This document shows, piece by piece, positions 26,401 to 48,297 of a stretch of 64,000 bases of DNA. Numbering within the stretch: the first letter of the stretch is position 1; each line of letters begins with the position of its first letter. The position numbers and the translations under genes were made by a program. Origin of the DNA: Maylandia zebra (taxonomy: Eukaryota; Chordata; Actinopteri; Cichliformes; Cichlidae); contig NC_135175.1 in NCBI RefSeq assembly GCF_041146795.1, positions 31,806,136 to 31,870,135 on the forward strand. Reading direction: 5' to 3'. The notes beneath the pieces were generated by a model that ran no database searches, was not told where the DNA came from, and saw only the letters and a list, made by a program, of their open reading frames with translations.

Positions 26401-28368
26401 GAAAAGTCAATCTCTTCACTTAATCTGACTCGTGAGGTTATTTTAAATGAAATAAACAATTTTACACAAAAGAAACACCTCTTCATTTGGTTACACCCAA
26501 TTGACATAATCAGTGACATCATATCCTATAAAATCAGGAAGTACTGTTTTACACATAGGACCTGCTCAAAGGAACACACAATGGTAAGTATAACCAAGCT
26601 ACATAAACAAATGAAAGATTCAAATCAATTAATGATGAAGTGACTATAACCAATGCTACCACAAACAGACCCGGGATAGTATGTAGAGCCAAGGTTGCAT
26701 GTGCTGTGTTTACATTAAAGTAGTGATGGGTAGATGAGGCCTCGTGAAGCCTTTCAGCACATTCCCCAAACTGTATCTGTGTCGACACAGTGTTGCTGTT
26801 TTGCTCCATACCGACACCTGCTGGACCTTAAATATCATTGCAGGCACCTTACTTGAGACTCAACAGACACTGATTCAATGACCTAGTCATACTTGTACAC
26901 ACTGTAAGCTATTGTACTTTCCATGGAATCATTTTATATCTTTTACATTGCAACTATTGCAGACATCTTTAAAATATATTGTGAATGACATTAAGTGAAA
27001 ATTAAAATGACAGTATTGTGAATGTAATATTACCCATTTAAATGTAATTGATTCAGAGTTTATTATAAGTTTTTATTCAGAAAAATTCGGCATCTTTTAA
27101 ACACAGCTGATCACGTGACTTTTTCTTAAAGCGACGCACGCACCGATACAGGTTTCACTCTGTGAGCTTGAGACATGCGTCGGTGCGTCAGTGTTGCTGG
27201 ACCCATCACTACATTAAAGCATTATGATAGACTATAAGATATCAGAACACAAAATAACAATATATGCAAGTGACAAATGGCAAATGAATTCTGTCCCAGC
27301 CACTTTGCCACATGCTGAAAGCTTTTCCATATAGAAAACGGAAACTTGTCGGGGGGGAAAAGCTAAATGATAAAGCTCAGAGCAAGAATTCTGCTCAGCA
27401 GTTTCTCAGCTTCATGCTGGTGAACCAGACCACAAGGGTCTTGGCACTGGTTCATTTTCATTACTCATTAGGCTGTCAGGGGGAGTAGCTGTGAACAGCT
27501 CGGACTGTTAATTTACACATTTGGCAAAAACGTTGATGCCACATATTTTAGTAAGAAAGCGAGCATTCAAAAATCCAGAGAAATTCGCTGACTAAAAGGT
27601 TAGTGTTGTTATGTTGTAATGCTGTCATGTAGAAAATACTGTTATGTCAAATTTTTACATGTTCTAATCAGGGAAACATCTCACATCTGTAGATACGCAT
27701 TTGTTTTGAGGCTAATATTCTACAGATTATCAAAAATAAAAAGTTGGGAAATACTGACAAGCCCTTATTTAACTCTTGTTTGTGTGTGTGTGTTACTGAT
27801 TCTGCAGTGTGCATATGATATTCTCATATGAAAGAGGGCAGGGAGGTTTTCAGGTTTTAATTATCCTCGTGTTGCAGCAACCACATGGACATTTGTACTG
27901 CTGGGACTGGCCTTTGTCTGCCTTCTTGTTGGTTTTCTTCTCCTGGGAATGGGAGCCATGGCAAATAAGTATGACCCGAAGTTGTTTGACTGCTATTTTT
28001 TTGAGAGCGAACATACTGTATATTATATTAAAGGTTTCTGTACTAACTCAAACAGGAGCAGGAAGAAGATAGCCGAGTACAAGGCTGCAACATCTCTGCT
28101 TCAGAAAAATGAAGATCAGGAGCTGCTCAAAGAAAACAGCACACACCCAGCATCAGACATGCCACTGCAGGGAAACAAGCCTCACATGTCCAACAGTGAC
28201 ACAAGTGAGCAGAGCAATGCAGGAAATATTGTGGTCACATGGAAAGATGGCAACACCTCCTGCCTGTACCCAGATCCTGCGGTGGAAGAGAAACAGGAGG
28301 AAGAGAGGAAAGAGAAAATAACAGCTGCTGAGCTCGACTCTCCAGATGAAGTGAAGATTATGAGCTGA
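17414..28368 (+). CDS. slc51b: OST-beta (SLC51B)-like protein with N-terminal R-type lectin domain
   Basis: Five coding exons join in phase to 314 residues: 17414-17453, 23963-24346, 25876-25992, 27878-27968, 28056-28368; all introns GT-AG. Exon 1 is a signal peptide ([14 protein letters not shown]). Exon 2 (residues 15-141) is a beta-trefoil lectin like the cysteine-rich domain of mannose-receptor proteins: [34 protein letters not shown]. Exons 3-4 hold the OST-beta core: [16 protein letters not shown], then one membrane helix at ~184-206 and the basic MANKSRKK stop-transfer. Exon 5 is cytoplasmic and ends [20 protein letters not shown] resembles the human VELKERDVLSVFLPD stretch. OST-beta pairs with OST-alpha to export bile acids and steroid conjugates basolaterally. 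A short form could start at M164 (25941). Position between mtfmt and rasl12 supports orthology. The domain fusion is inferred from splice phases, not from transcripts. Confidence 0.75.
17518..17610 (+). repeat. Tc1-like terminal repeat fragment
   Basis: CAGTCCCGATCAAAAGTTGA, preceded by TATATATA, matches a Tc1-type terminus. The inner part (TTTTGCATGGTTGGATCTTA) recurs inverted at 23880-23930, so it may be the left end of the Tc1 copy at 23.2-23.9 kb, now 5.6 kb apart, or a separate insertion. Confidence 0.6.
17611..18529. other. Intron 1 of slc51b-like gene, unassigned GC-richer sequence
   Basis: Higher GC than the surroundings; several overlapping frames but no homology, codon signal or splice pattern that I can support. 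Probably decayed repeat. Confidence 0.35.
18530..19260 (+). mobile_element. Penelope-like element fragment (copy 1)
   Basis: Frames read [20 protein letters not shown], then EHKLGVIR, then a region matching [14 protein letters not shown], the start of the GIY-YIG endonuclease module, and [13 protein letters not shown]. This order (reverse transcriptase end, then GIY-YIG) is diagnostic for Penelope-like elements. Several frameshifts make it non-functional. A second, similar fragment lies at 35220-36230. Confidence 0.75.
19306..20307. mobile_element. Non-autonomous DNA transposon with palindromic end
   Basis: The termini CAGAGATGGGCAAGTAA and (inverted) CAGTGTTGGTCAAGTTA are related. The left end contains a near-perfect 31-bp-arm palindrome (19330-19393). 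No transposase; no clear target duplication. Copies of the same family, reverse-oriented, are at 61018-62255 and as a fragment at 21838-21985. Confidence 0.65.
20308..20599. other. Upstream region of the nested acidic-protein gene
   Basis: Contains a short imperfect palindromic stretch around 20430-20520 (GGCCATCAGAGTTGGCC) and a weak TTTAAAT box at 20598-20604 that may serve the nested gene. Confidence 0.3.
20871..21578 (+). CDS. Acidic, Asn/Asp/Glu-rich protein of unknown function, nested in slc51b intron 1
   Basis: Two coding exons, 20871-20913 (start [11 protein letters not shown], donor GTAAGA) and 21010-21578 (acceptor CATGTAG), give 203 residues; a noncoding exon ending at 20699 (donor GTGAGT) probably precedes them. 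The protein opens with a short ordered-looking part ([20 protein letters not shown], then [13 protein letters not shown]), continues as a long disordered tract dominated by N, D, E and S (residues ~60-150), and ends with a more conserved-looking [19 protein letters not shown] and an acidic tail. Poly(A) signal at 21632. It lies wholly inside the first coding intron of the slc51b-like gene, same strand. I do not recognise the family. A nuclear or chromatin-binding acidic protein is possible from composition alone. Confidence 0.6.
21632..21637 (+). terminator. Poly(A) signal of the nested gene
   Basis: AATAAA 54 bp after the stop codon of the acidic-protein gene. Confidence 0.65.
21838..22200. 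repeat. Fragments of two DNA transposons
   Basis: 21838-21985 matches the interior of the 19306-20307 family in reverse (CTGTTGCTCTATTTTCACCT, CCCATTACGTCGTAGC). It abuts at about 21990 a hAT-like terminus TAGTGATGTGCGATACCAC whose partner end was not found. Confidence 0.5.
22812..23100 (-). repeat. tRNA-derived SINE
   Basis: On the minus strand it starts with a tRNA-like head (GGCTGTAGCTCAGGTGGCAG, then GGTGGTTTGATCCC as B box) and ends with a tail GGGGTCCTTAGGGACTAGTA and AGCGCTATATAAATGCAGG. Related copies are at 40318, 40717, 51033 and 57440. The tRNA-like part is not a functional tRNA: no coherent cloverleaf. Confidence 0.8.
23200..23930 (-). mobile_element. Tc1-like transposase N-terminus and terminal repeat
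   Basis: The minus frame from 23503 reads [19 protein letters not shown], the helix-turn-helix region of a Tc1 transposase, and runs to about 23216 where it is truncated. Right of it are terminal-repeat sequences with CAGCTGATCAAAAGTTTAGG (reverse strand, about 23752-23771) and a further inverted match to 17540-17600. No catalytic domain remains. Confidence 0.7.
24360..25525. other. Intron 2 of slc51b-like gene
   Basis: AT-rich intronic sequence. No exon or well-defined transposon was seen before the SINE-like repeat at 25526. Confidence 0.4.
25526..25760 (-). repeat. SINE-like interspersed repeat, second family
   Basis: Begins (reverse tail) TAAATGGACTAATTCTTGTA then TAGCGCTTTTCTACTCTCCC, similar in plan to the other SINEs but a different family; the middle GGTTAGTATCTTGCCCAGTG matches the usual SINE body. 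The tRNA-like head is largely lost. Confidence 0.5.
26527..26590 (+). promoter_or_regulatory. TATA box, leader and ATG|GTAAGT: possible alternative promoter
   Basis: TATAAAA at 26527 is followed 54 bp later by ATG directly at a consensus donor (GTAAGT, 26584). It lies in intron 3 of the slc51b-like gene. Joining this exon to exon 4 would shift the frame, so it is not a simple alternative start for that gene. Confidence 0.25.
26721..27211. mobile_element. Non-autonomous hAT element with 8-bp TSD
   Basis: Starts TAGTGATGGGT and ends ACCCATCACTA (11-bp perfect inverted repeats). Flanked by an exact 8-bp duplication CATTAAAG (26713-26720, 27212-27219). 491 bp, no coding capacity. In intron 3 of the slc51b-like gene. 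Confidence 0.85.
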
Positions 28369-28524
28369 AGAGGTCACAGTGAATACCAGCGGCAGTGGGA
28401 GTGGCAGTGTTTGCTTTAATAATTGATCATAATTTTCTGATTATTCTTATTTTCATGACTTCAGAGTGAAATTTTATGAAACCCTCAAATGATCAGAAAA
28501 CAGTTCTCTTTTTTATTCATTCCT

Positions 28525-28530
28525 AATAAA
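28525..28530 (+). terminator. Poly(A) signal of the slc51b-like gene
   Basis: AATAAA 157 bp after the stop codon. Confidence 0.65.
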
Positions 28531-29576
28531 GCTCATAACAGTTTACATTACAGTTTCAGTGGGTGGTTGCGCTCATAAAATGTGTCCACGTGGGAACAAA
28601 AGTTGTATAAAAATGGTTCCCTGTAAAGGTATTCTATAAAAACAGTTTCTGGATGTAAGTTCAGATCTGCTTATGTGTGCTTCCCCCAATGGGCTTCGCC
28701 ATTGTTAGTTTTGGGGTGGCTAAAGGAGGCAGCTCTGCCCCTGCTGATGGTTCAGTTTCTAGGGCTCCTCTTGTGGTGTTGATGATGATTTCTGGTTTGA
28801 TGGGCTGTAAAGTTGCTTTCAATAAGGTTCTGTCCACAGGGAGTCTGACAAATAGACACCGAATGTTCTAGTCTTCCTCCATCCTGTGTTGTGAACTGAA
28901 ATGGGAAAAACTTAATGAGATTTGAGTACTTTTGTGTGTTGTGCTGATGCCTCAGATATTATTGCATCACAATAAATCACTTGCTTTGATCTTGAAGGCC
29001 TTTCGGACTTGTCATTGTTCGTATAAATGTCTCTGATATGGGAAAACATTACTTAGCGTAGAGAAAGAATTTCCTTCATGCTGCTCACCACATTGGAAGA
29101 GCAAGCTTATAAGGCATGCATGTCTTTTTCTCAGTGACATAATGGTTTGGTTTATCCATCATTTCAGTGGATATATGACAACATTAAGGAGGTCATAAGA
29201 AAAACAAACTACGCTGAAAAAAAGGGATTGGCCATCTCTTGGATTTATGTAAGCATCTTGCGTGTATTTAACACAATTGCCTCATGCTTTAAAGTTAAGT
29301 GTAACTGTGTCATGTAGAAACTACATGATATGCAGAGAGAGTAGATTAAATCATGTTCGAGTGAAGTAAGTCAATAATATAGCTAAATTAAATAAAATCT
29401 TGCTACACCTTTGGATCGTGGTTTGAGGAAGGCCTCCATCTCAAGCCGAAAAAAAAAGTCTACCTTGTAATTTGAGCACAAAAATTTCATGTTTCTATCT
29501 TGAACGTTAGGAAATCATGTAGGATCTGTATGAAATTCAACAACTTAATTTCTTCTTGTTGAGATGACCTGATACA
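28531..29576. other. Intergenic between convergent slc51b-like and rasl12
   Basis: Contains an unassigned open stretch at 28677-28871 (probably repeat-derived) and a candidate orphan exon at 29168-29248, listed separately. Confidence 0.4.
29168..29248 (+). other. Candidate orphan exon
   Basis: An 81-bp open segment between a good acceptor (CATCATTTCAG) and donor (GTAAGC), phase 0 on both sides, reading WIYDNIKEVIRKTNYAEKKG then LAISWIY. I do not recognise it and see no partner exons; it may be a relic or chance. Confidence 0.25.
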
Positions 29577-31986
29577 AACAATCAATCAATCAATCAGAAC
29601 TTTATTTGTCACATGTAAGTTGCCCTGCAGTGAAATGGGGACCCCCCGACCTTACATACACAACACAGACATCACATGGGGAGATAGGTCAGGGACCGGT
29701 AGTATTACAGAAAAACACTGAAATACAAAACAATGGGAAAGTCCAAGAGGGAAAAAGGAGACCTCTACTCATGCTGAGCTCCTGGGAGGACAGCATGAGA
29801 ACAGGAAACAAAAAACTCCTCTGCACAGAAAGCACATAAATGTCCACAGCACAACATTATGGAGCACGTGACCAGTAACAGGGGTGGGTGGGGGGTGAGG
29901 AGTTGTCCCAAGCAAACACAGCAGCCATCCTGCCCTGCAGCTATTCTTCCAGCGCTGGGCCCAAACCCGCCGTGTTCTCTAGGAGGGAACAAGCATCGAC
30001 GGCGTTTGGAAAGGGAGGGGGGATGGGGGTGCCTACTGGGGTCAGCGGGGGAGCTGGCCCCAGGGAGGGGTTACCTGCCCCTCCCTTCCTTCCCTCCCCA
30101 TCTCCAGCTGCCTCTCTCTTCCCGCTGCACCACAACCACCCACACATGCAGGGCCTTGGAGTAGGGGTATGTCACCAGGGTGCAGAGGAGGCTACCCCCC
30201 CTCTGTCCCCTTCTGGCTGCCTCTTCCTCAATTTTATCCCACAACTTAGACATTCACATTATTCACACTCTCACTACACATACATATAGGATCTTGGGGG
30301 TGGGCACAATCACGGAGTCCAAATTACCATCAGGGTGTACACCTCACCCCTGGCGTCGTTGCCCACCTCTCAATTTTAAATACACTTAGACATTGAGGGC
30401 TAGCAGGAGGGACCATGCGCTTACCTGCTGCTCTCTGGCAGGTAGCTCCATGCCCTCCTGGGTTTTAAATGCACCTTAGAACACACATGCATCAACACTA
30501 CAATGAGCGGGTGGAGGGAGGTTTGGAGTCTTCTCTCACCCCCATTCTCTGCGACCTGCTGGAGCGGGAGGGCTAGGTGGAGTTGGCCGTCCGACTGCGG
30601 TCTGGAGTGTGGGGCCTCCCTGCTGCTACGGAGTCGGGGTGGTCTGCCTCTCCCCACCGCAGGGAAAAGGGTAACACCACCTGGGTCTGGGTGCAGTTCC
30701 CCCCTCCAGGGGCAAGGGTACCTAGACCCGGTTTGTAGAGTACGCTTGGGGAGTGTGATTGTGTGTACAGCGTCTCTTTATGTCTGTCTCCACGTTGGTT
30801 GAGTGTGGAGTAAGTGCATATGAGAGCATGAGGGGGGGAATGGATGTTTGTGTCTGTGTGTGCCTGTATGTCTGTGTCTATATGTCAGGTTGGGTATCAG
30901 ACGCCACCTCTCTGGGGACACCTCAGGCCCTCCAAGGTTTGGAGGCCTATCTCCACCTACCACCACTTCCCCTGCCAGTGGCGGACTCCCTCAGGTGTCG
31001 GTGCGTTGATGGTTCTTTGTGTCTGGGGGTGGGCGTCCAGGTACACACCGGCTCACTCCTTGGCGGCCGCTTATCGGGGCCTGGAGCCTGGGGCTCGCTC
31101 GGGCCCCTTCGGGGGTGGGGTGCCCCCGGCCTCTCGGCCTGGGGCTCGGTCACTCAGGCACAGCTGGCTGCCGGCGGAGCTCACGGGCGCGTCACTGCAA
31201 CTCCCCCTGGCTTCTGCTCCGCGGCTGCTGAGTGAGCCCTCATCTGGGACTCTCCTCGGCTCTTACTGGAACAGTGGCGCGGCTGCCCCTCTGTTGGTCT
31301 TCCTTGGTCTCTTGTGTTCTGGGGGCCTCTGGATGTCTGGAGTTTTGATCTCCTCCATACCTGCTTCACACCCTGGAGGACGGGGCTGTGCCCCCCCACA
31401 CTCCCTAGCAGATCGTTACATGGAGAAACCTTTGGAATACAAGCGCGCTGATCCACACAGGTATGCACACAAGTGTTCACTGCTCGTAGACCCAAATTAC
31501 ACCTTTCTTGGCTGCTACTTCGAAGCACATCTGTCCTGCGTGCTGCACAACAACATTGAATATTTAGTATTTACTGCTGTTTACACTTAGCTAGATTAAT
31601 GCGATGGTGTTGTGTTTAGTATGTTGCTTTGTTTCTTTTTTTTTTGTCTTTTTTTGCTTGTTTTCTATTCTTCTCTCAACAGGTGATCCAGGAGATTTTT
31701 ATTTTTTTTCTCCCCCCCTTTCTCACTGTCCCTCTCCCCTTCTGTTTTTCCTTTCCTTCCTCTTTCTTTCTCCCTTTCCTATCTCTCACTCATGTCTGTC
31801 CCGTCTGTAACATCTGGAAATAAAATATAATAAATAATAAAAACAAAGATCGACCAAATGGACCAATACGGCAATGCCACGATGATCCATTTGGCAAAGT
31901 AAATCCATTGGGTATCCTTGTTGGTCTTCAGACAACAATTCTGATGGCTAAAGAACCAAATGGGACAGGCAAAAAAAAAAAAAAAA
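29577..31986 (+). repeat. GC-rich repeat complex ending in poly(A)
   Basis: 29577-29640 opens with (CAAT)n and AGAACTTTATTTGTCACATG, a LINE-like 3' tail in reverse. 29880-31600 is GC-rich with long open frames in all directions, which is expected from base composition and is not evidence of coding. 31600-31850 is pyrimidine-rich and carries AATAAA-like signals; a (A)17 tract ends the segment at about 31986. The poly(A) suggests a plus-oriented retroposed element; the family is not identified. Confidence 0.45.
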
Positions 31987-33104
31987 AGGAAAGGGAGGGG
32001 GGATGAGTGTGTATCAGTGTATGTGTATGTCCAGAGTTCAGCTGAGACAGTGTCCTTCCCAATCTAGTGAGAGTGGTTAGTTGCTGGTCTCACAAAATTC
32101 ACAAGATCACACGAGATTTCAAACTGCAGGAAAATCAGTGGAATTATAAGAGGCAGATATCTACAGACACACCACGTGTGTGCTATCGCTATTTACTGTG
32201 GTTTAACCTGTCAAGGGCAAAAATGCACAGAAGATTCTGCATCAAGCCATGAAATCATTGCTTTCCTACTTTTGTTATACCTGGATTGGTGGCATGGAGG
32301 TTAGTGCTGTTACCTCCCAGCAAGAAGGTCCTGAGTTCAAATCCACAGTTTGGCTAGTTTACAGTGGTTTCTCTCTGGGTGTTCTAGTTTCTTCCCACAG
32401 TTAAAAGTCATGCAGTCATTAGAGTTAGGTTAGGTTAATTGGCGATTCTAAGTTACCTGTGAGTGCAAGTGGTTGTTTGTCTATATTTGATAGACTGGTG
32501 TCCAGGGTGTACACCGCCTCTTACCCTATCACTTCAGGGTTATGCCCCCCTGCAACCAAGATAGGAGGATGGTAGTTGTTGTAGATTCATTCATTTTTTA
32601 TGTTAACCAGACTTTGTTGAACATTATGTAATATGAAGACACCATGTAGTATTTAAGTGACCAAGTAGTACTGTGGTAAAAGTTATTGAACAGTGTTGAA
32701 ATAAAATGACAAAATTGTGAAGGATTAAAATATTCCAAGAGCTCAACTTACTCCATCTGAACATGTTTCGCTTGCGTTTTATCAACACAAAATGCACAGG
32801 TTTACTGAACATGAATACGTTGTGTTGATTTATCTCAGTTGTTTAAATTTCTGCCAAGGCAAAGCAGTTGTGTGCAACCAATGTCCACTATTGAGTTAAG
32901 TAAATCCAACATGGCCGTTTTTTCAGTGTAAAACCTCAACATAAAATCAACATATTAAGAAAAGCCTCTGTTAAGATTGTTCAGGCTTTTTCATTGAACC
33001 TGCCAAATGTCTGTAGGGTGGAGCTGCTCTTGCTGCTTCAGAAGCCTGTCTACATAAGGACCTACAACTCTCTTACAGTATCACAGGACATGCAGTAGAA
33101 TGTG
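31987..33104. other. Intergenic, 3' of rasl12
   Basis: AT-rich. 32270-32580 contains a diverged repeat (GGTTAGTGCTGTTACCTCCC, resembling a SINE or other interspersed repeat). No gene seen. Confidence 0.35.
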
Positions 33105-44827
<11,723 letters not shown>

Positions 44828-45150
44828 CGACAGGAATATCTTCAGAGAGACCGTTACACAGACTTATTCCTGACAGATGCCCCTGCTTTCAAATGATGCT
44901 AACAGGGAGAAAATAGACATCCAAACATGCTGAATCTGAGAAATATGCTTGTTTTCTCTTCTCTCAGATGAAAATACTGAAAATAAAAAGACTATAAGAT
45001 CCAGATGTGTGCTGTGATCACAGTGTGCCTCTACTTCTCCGGGGAAAGCAGAAACGGTGTCGTGTGCAAATGATGCACTGACCTCTCCATTTTAGGAAAA
45101 AGATTTCAAACGGAGCCTGAAAAAGCTAAACTGAACTGGATGGAAGCACC

Positions 45151-46668
45151 ACCAGGGCCCTATTTCAGGAAGCCAGTTTAGAAAACTCAGAGTGAAAAAC
45201 GATACTCAGGGTTGAGTAACCCCGAACTGTCCAACTCGGAATATTCGGTTTCAGAAAGGCTGATAACACTTAGTTCAATCAACGCGGAGTTGCTTTAACC
45301 CCAAGTTAACTCATTCACTGCCAGCCATGAGTCAACGTATGTTTTCAATTGACGTCTATAGACGTCAATGGCAGTGAATGAGTTAAGCGCGCGCACGAGG
45401 ATACATAAAGCCCTGATTAGTGGAGCACAGATTAAGCGAGTCACCATGGAGAAGGAGGGAAAGAAGGCGCGGTCAATGTATTTTACAGCGCTTGAGGCCG
45501 AAATTCTGATGGCAGCATATGCCGATAACGTGCAAATTTTGCAGAAAAAAAGTAACACAGCCCCAGCTGCAAAACAAAGGGAGCATGCATGGCAAAACAT
45601 AGCCGACAGAGTCAATACGTGAGTGTTAATTTAAACATTGATCTAGGGATTTCCACCCATTTAACACGTTATTTTATTATATTTTATTTTGTATTTTATA
45701 CATTTTTTTTCATGATGTGATGTGAGCGCAGGTGCAACCCAACAGGCCCCAAATGTTCCTGGCAGCAAGTAAAAATGAAATATAAAAATATAGTCCAAAC
45801 AGGTAAGGTGTAATTGTATTATGAGCCATAGTGCTTGGTCTGTTTGTCCGATGTAAATCAATTGCAGTTAGAGGCTACATTACTTTTCTTTCTGTAAGCA
45901 CTTATTGAAATTATCTGAGCACATTACAAGTACATATTTGCTTACTCTGTATGCTCAAATGTGACCCGTTATGGCCACTAGAAAAAAAGCGGAGGCCCGA
46001 AAAACAGGTGGGGGTCCTCCACCACCACCACTCACAGAGGCTGAGCAGTTGGCTTCCACATTTGTGATAATGTTGGCAGCATCACATATGATCTTCACAG
46101 TGCAGAGAACACAAATTAGCATCCATTACTATAATGAAATAATTTGTTAGTTTGAAATGCTACAGGGAACTATGTACCTGTACATTAATGCTGTGGAAAG
46201 ACTTCCTGTTCACATAGTCTCCTTCATTTACTGAAGGAGCAATGATTGGAATGTGAGTGCCATCTATACAGCCAATCACGCCTGGGAACCGTGAGAATAA
46301 ATGTAAAATTTAAGTAGTAGTTCAAGTATCACCACATCATGAATTAAGCACGCTCTAATCACTCTCTCCCGGCGGAGAGCTCTGCAGAGAATTTGGGCTT
46401 CAACCTCTACTGGCTCTTCAAGGAAGGGGCACGCCATGTCTGACACTTCCTACAGTCAGGTTCCCGACACAGAGGCGGAGAAGGTCAGGGTTAGTTGAAG
46501 TAAACCTGCTAGGGGGCAGGTTAGCTTCACGGAGAGTGTCGTCATAGTAACTCACTCAGGCTTCATCTGAACTCGCTTTGTGAAACCGAAAACCCAGAGT
46601 TTTCGTTAACTCAGGGTATACTTACTCAGAGTTTGCACTAAACCGGCTTCCTGAAATAGGGCCCTGGT
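45151..46668. mobile_element. PIF/Harbinger element, both genes decayed
   Basis: Terminal inverted repeats ACCAGGGCCCTATTTCAGGA (left) and its complement (right). Plus strand 45446-45622: a Myb/SANT-like protein (ARSMYFTALEAEILMAAYAD, then AWQNIADRVNT). Minus strand 46290-46060: transposase catalytic region, [20 protein letters not shown] then [16 protein letters not shown], and CDAANIITNVEA. Most of the transposase is missing. It sits about 320 bp upstream of the rasl12 start. A 3-bp target duplication was not identified. Confidence 0.85.
45306..45386. mobile_element. 81-bp palindromic MITE inside the Harbinger element
   Basis: TTAACTCATTCACTGCCA and its inverted copy TGGCAGTGAATGAGTTAA frame a short insert with inner GACGTCTATAGACGTC. 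The TTAA ends may be the target site of a TTAA-specific element. Confidence 0.65.
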
Positions 46669-47413
46669 TTACTAAGCTGAAGCTGTCCCCATGCTAGTGG
46701 AGCAAATTGTCTGATTTCACTCAAGAGAGGGCTCAGAAGTCCATCCTTTCATAAATAAACCATATATTTGTAACTGTTTCTCTTACCTCTGTACAGGGAC
46801 AGTCCAAGCTTTTCTGGGTGCCAAAGGATATTTGTGTAGCACATTTTCATTCCCATTTCAAGTTCAAATCTCCCATTAAAAGAAAGCACATTTGTGATCA
46901 TATTAGCAGCTTCCTTTTAACAAGATAAACCTTATCGATGCAAATGTTTGGAGAGCACTGTTACAGCAGCCAAATTATTAGGACAACCTACATAAAATTG
47001 TTTAAAGATAAGATGAATTTTATTTATCCTGAGGGATGTTTTTCTTTTTACCAAAATTAGAAGCCTTTAAGCTGTGAATAGTTTTGTCAGAGGATAACCT
47101 AGAGCAGCGGTCCCCAACCCCCGGGCCTCGGACCGGTCCGTGAGTCGTTTGGTACCGGGCCGCGAGAGTTGAGGCTCAGGTGTGAAATGTATAGTTTTCA
47201 GGGTTTTTATCGGTGTTAGGGTTCAGATATTGAGGAAGGAGAGTACAAACCACCATGGTCCAGATGATCTTGGTCAAACAATGATTTTAATGAATACACA
47301 CGTGTGGGAAGAACACTCTGTACGCAGACAGCAATTGATCTTCGACTTACTCAAAGCATACACAGATTTTTATAGCATCAGGGTTTGAATTAATGACGCC
47401 CCTTAGTATTTAG
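46669..47413. other. Intergenic with a hAT terminus fragment
   Basis: At 47106 CAGCGGTCCCCAACCCCCGG and GGTACCGGGCCGCGAG match one end of a widespread hAT family; the other end is not seen. A LINE-tail-like AGATAAGATGAATTTTATTT lies at 47007. Confidence 0.5.
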
Positions 47414-48126
47414 TATTTATTTATTTATTGTCATTGTCAAGAACAATGAAATTGCGTTTGGGGCTTCCATACAACCAAAAAAAAGAAGAAAATAATAAAT
47501 ACCCCTTAAAACCCAAGTGTACATATTTAACCCAGTGTGACTCCAATGCAATAAGACAATCCTTAGCAATAATGTTCGTAGAAATTCAGACAAAGACCTG
47601 AGAAACATGACAAAATACAACAATGCAACCCATTCAATATTATTGTACTGTGAGATATGATATCAGATATGATAGTTATCTATTTAAGAAAGAGGGGGGG
47701 GGCAGGAGGGGGAAAGAGAATAAAGATATGATGCACCAATGCAGACCAGTTCATTGCTATTAAGAAGTTGGATATGGTTATTGTCCGTGAGAGGGGGGCA
47801 GAGAGTTCAGGAGCCTCACAGCCTGTGGATACAGGCTGTTGGCCAGTCTGGATGTTCTGGCCTGTATAGACCTGTACCTTCTCCCTGAGGGCAGCAGATG
47901 GAAAAGGTGGCGCGCAGGGTGATGTTGGTCCCGCAGGATACTGTGCACCCTCCTCAGACAGCGAGTGGGGAAGATATTACTGATCTCTGGCAGACTTGTT
48001 CCAATAATTCTGCCAGCTTCTTTCACCACCCGCTGGAGTGCTTGCTGATCGGGCCTTGGTGCAGCTGGGGAACCACACTAGAAATCCATACGTCAGAACG
48101 CTGCTGATGGCACAGTTGTAGAAGTT
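47414..48126 (-). mobile_element. 3' part of a non-LTR retrotransposon
   Basis: Minus frames read LLNFYNCAISSVLTYGFLVW and then EAGRIIGTSLPEISN, RCLRRVHSILRDQHHPARHL, LLPSGRRYRSIQARTSRLAN, the conserved C-terminal region of jockey/CR1-type LINE polyproteins. 3' UTR to about 47414. One frameshift. The left breakpoint of the tandem duplication falls at its right edge. Confidence 0.75.
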
Positions 48127-48297
48127 CAACAGAGATATATTGCCATTGAATTTAGACAACGAAAGCTTGGCTCACAGAGCAGCTGCAACACGAACAAAAA
48201 ACATTAAATAGCAACATGATGTATTATATTATATTATAGTGCAAACAGATATCAAGTGGAAGACAGTCTGGATGGTCCCCCATAAATATTTGATTGT

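Noticed and set aside
27970-28055. The continuous exon-like reading from 27949 to 28368.
   Set aside because: Alignment with OST-beta needs MANK joined to SRKK; the 87 bp between have GT-AG ends and no similarity, so an intron is preferred.
30844-31590. A 248-codon open frame on the plus strand.
   Set aside because: It lies in a GC-rich repeat with long frames in all directions, has no domain, and its composition follows base content.
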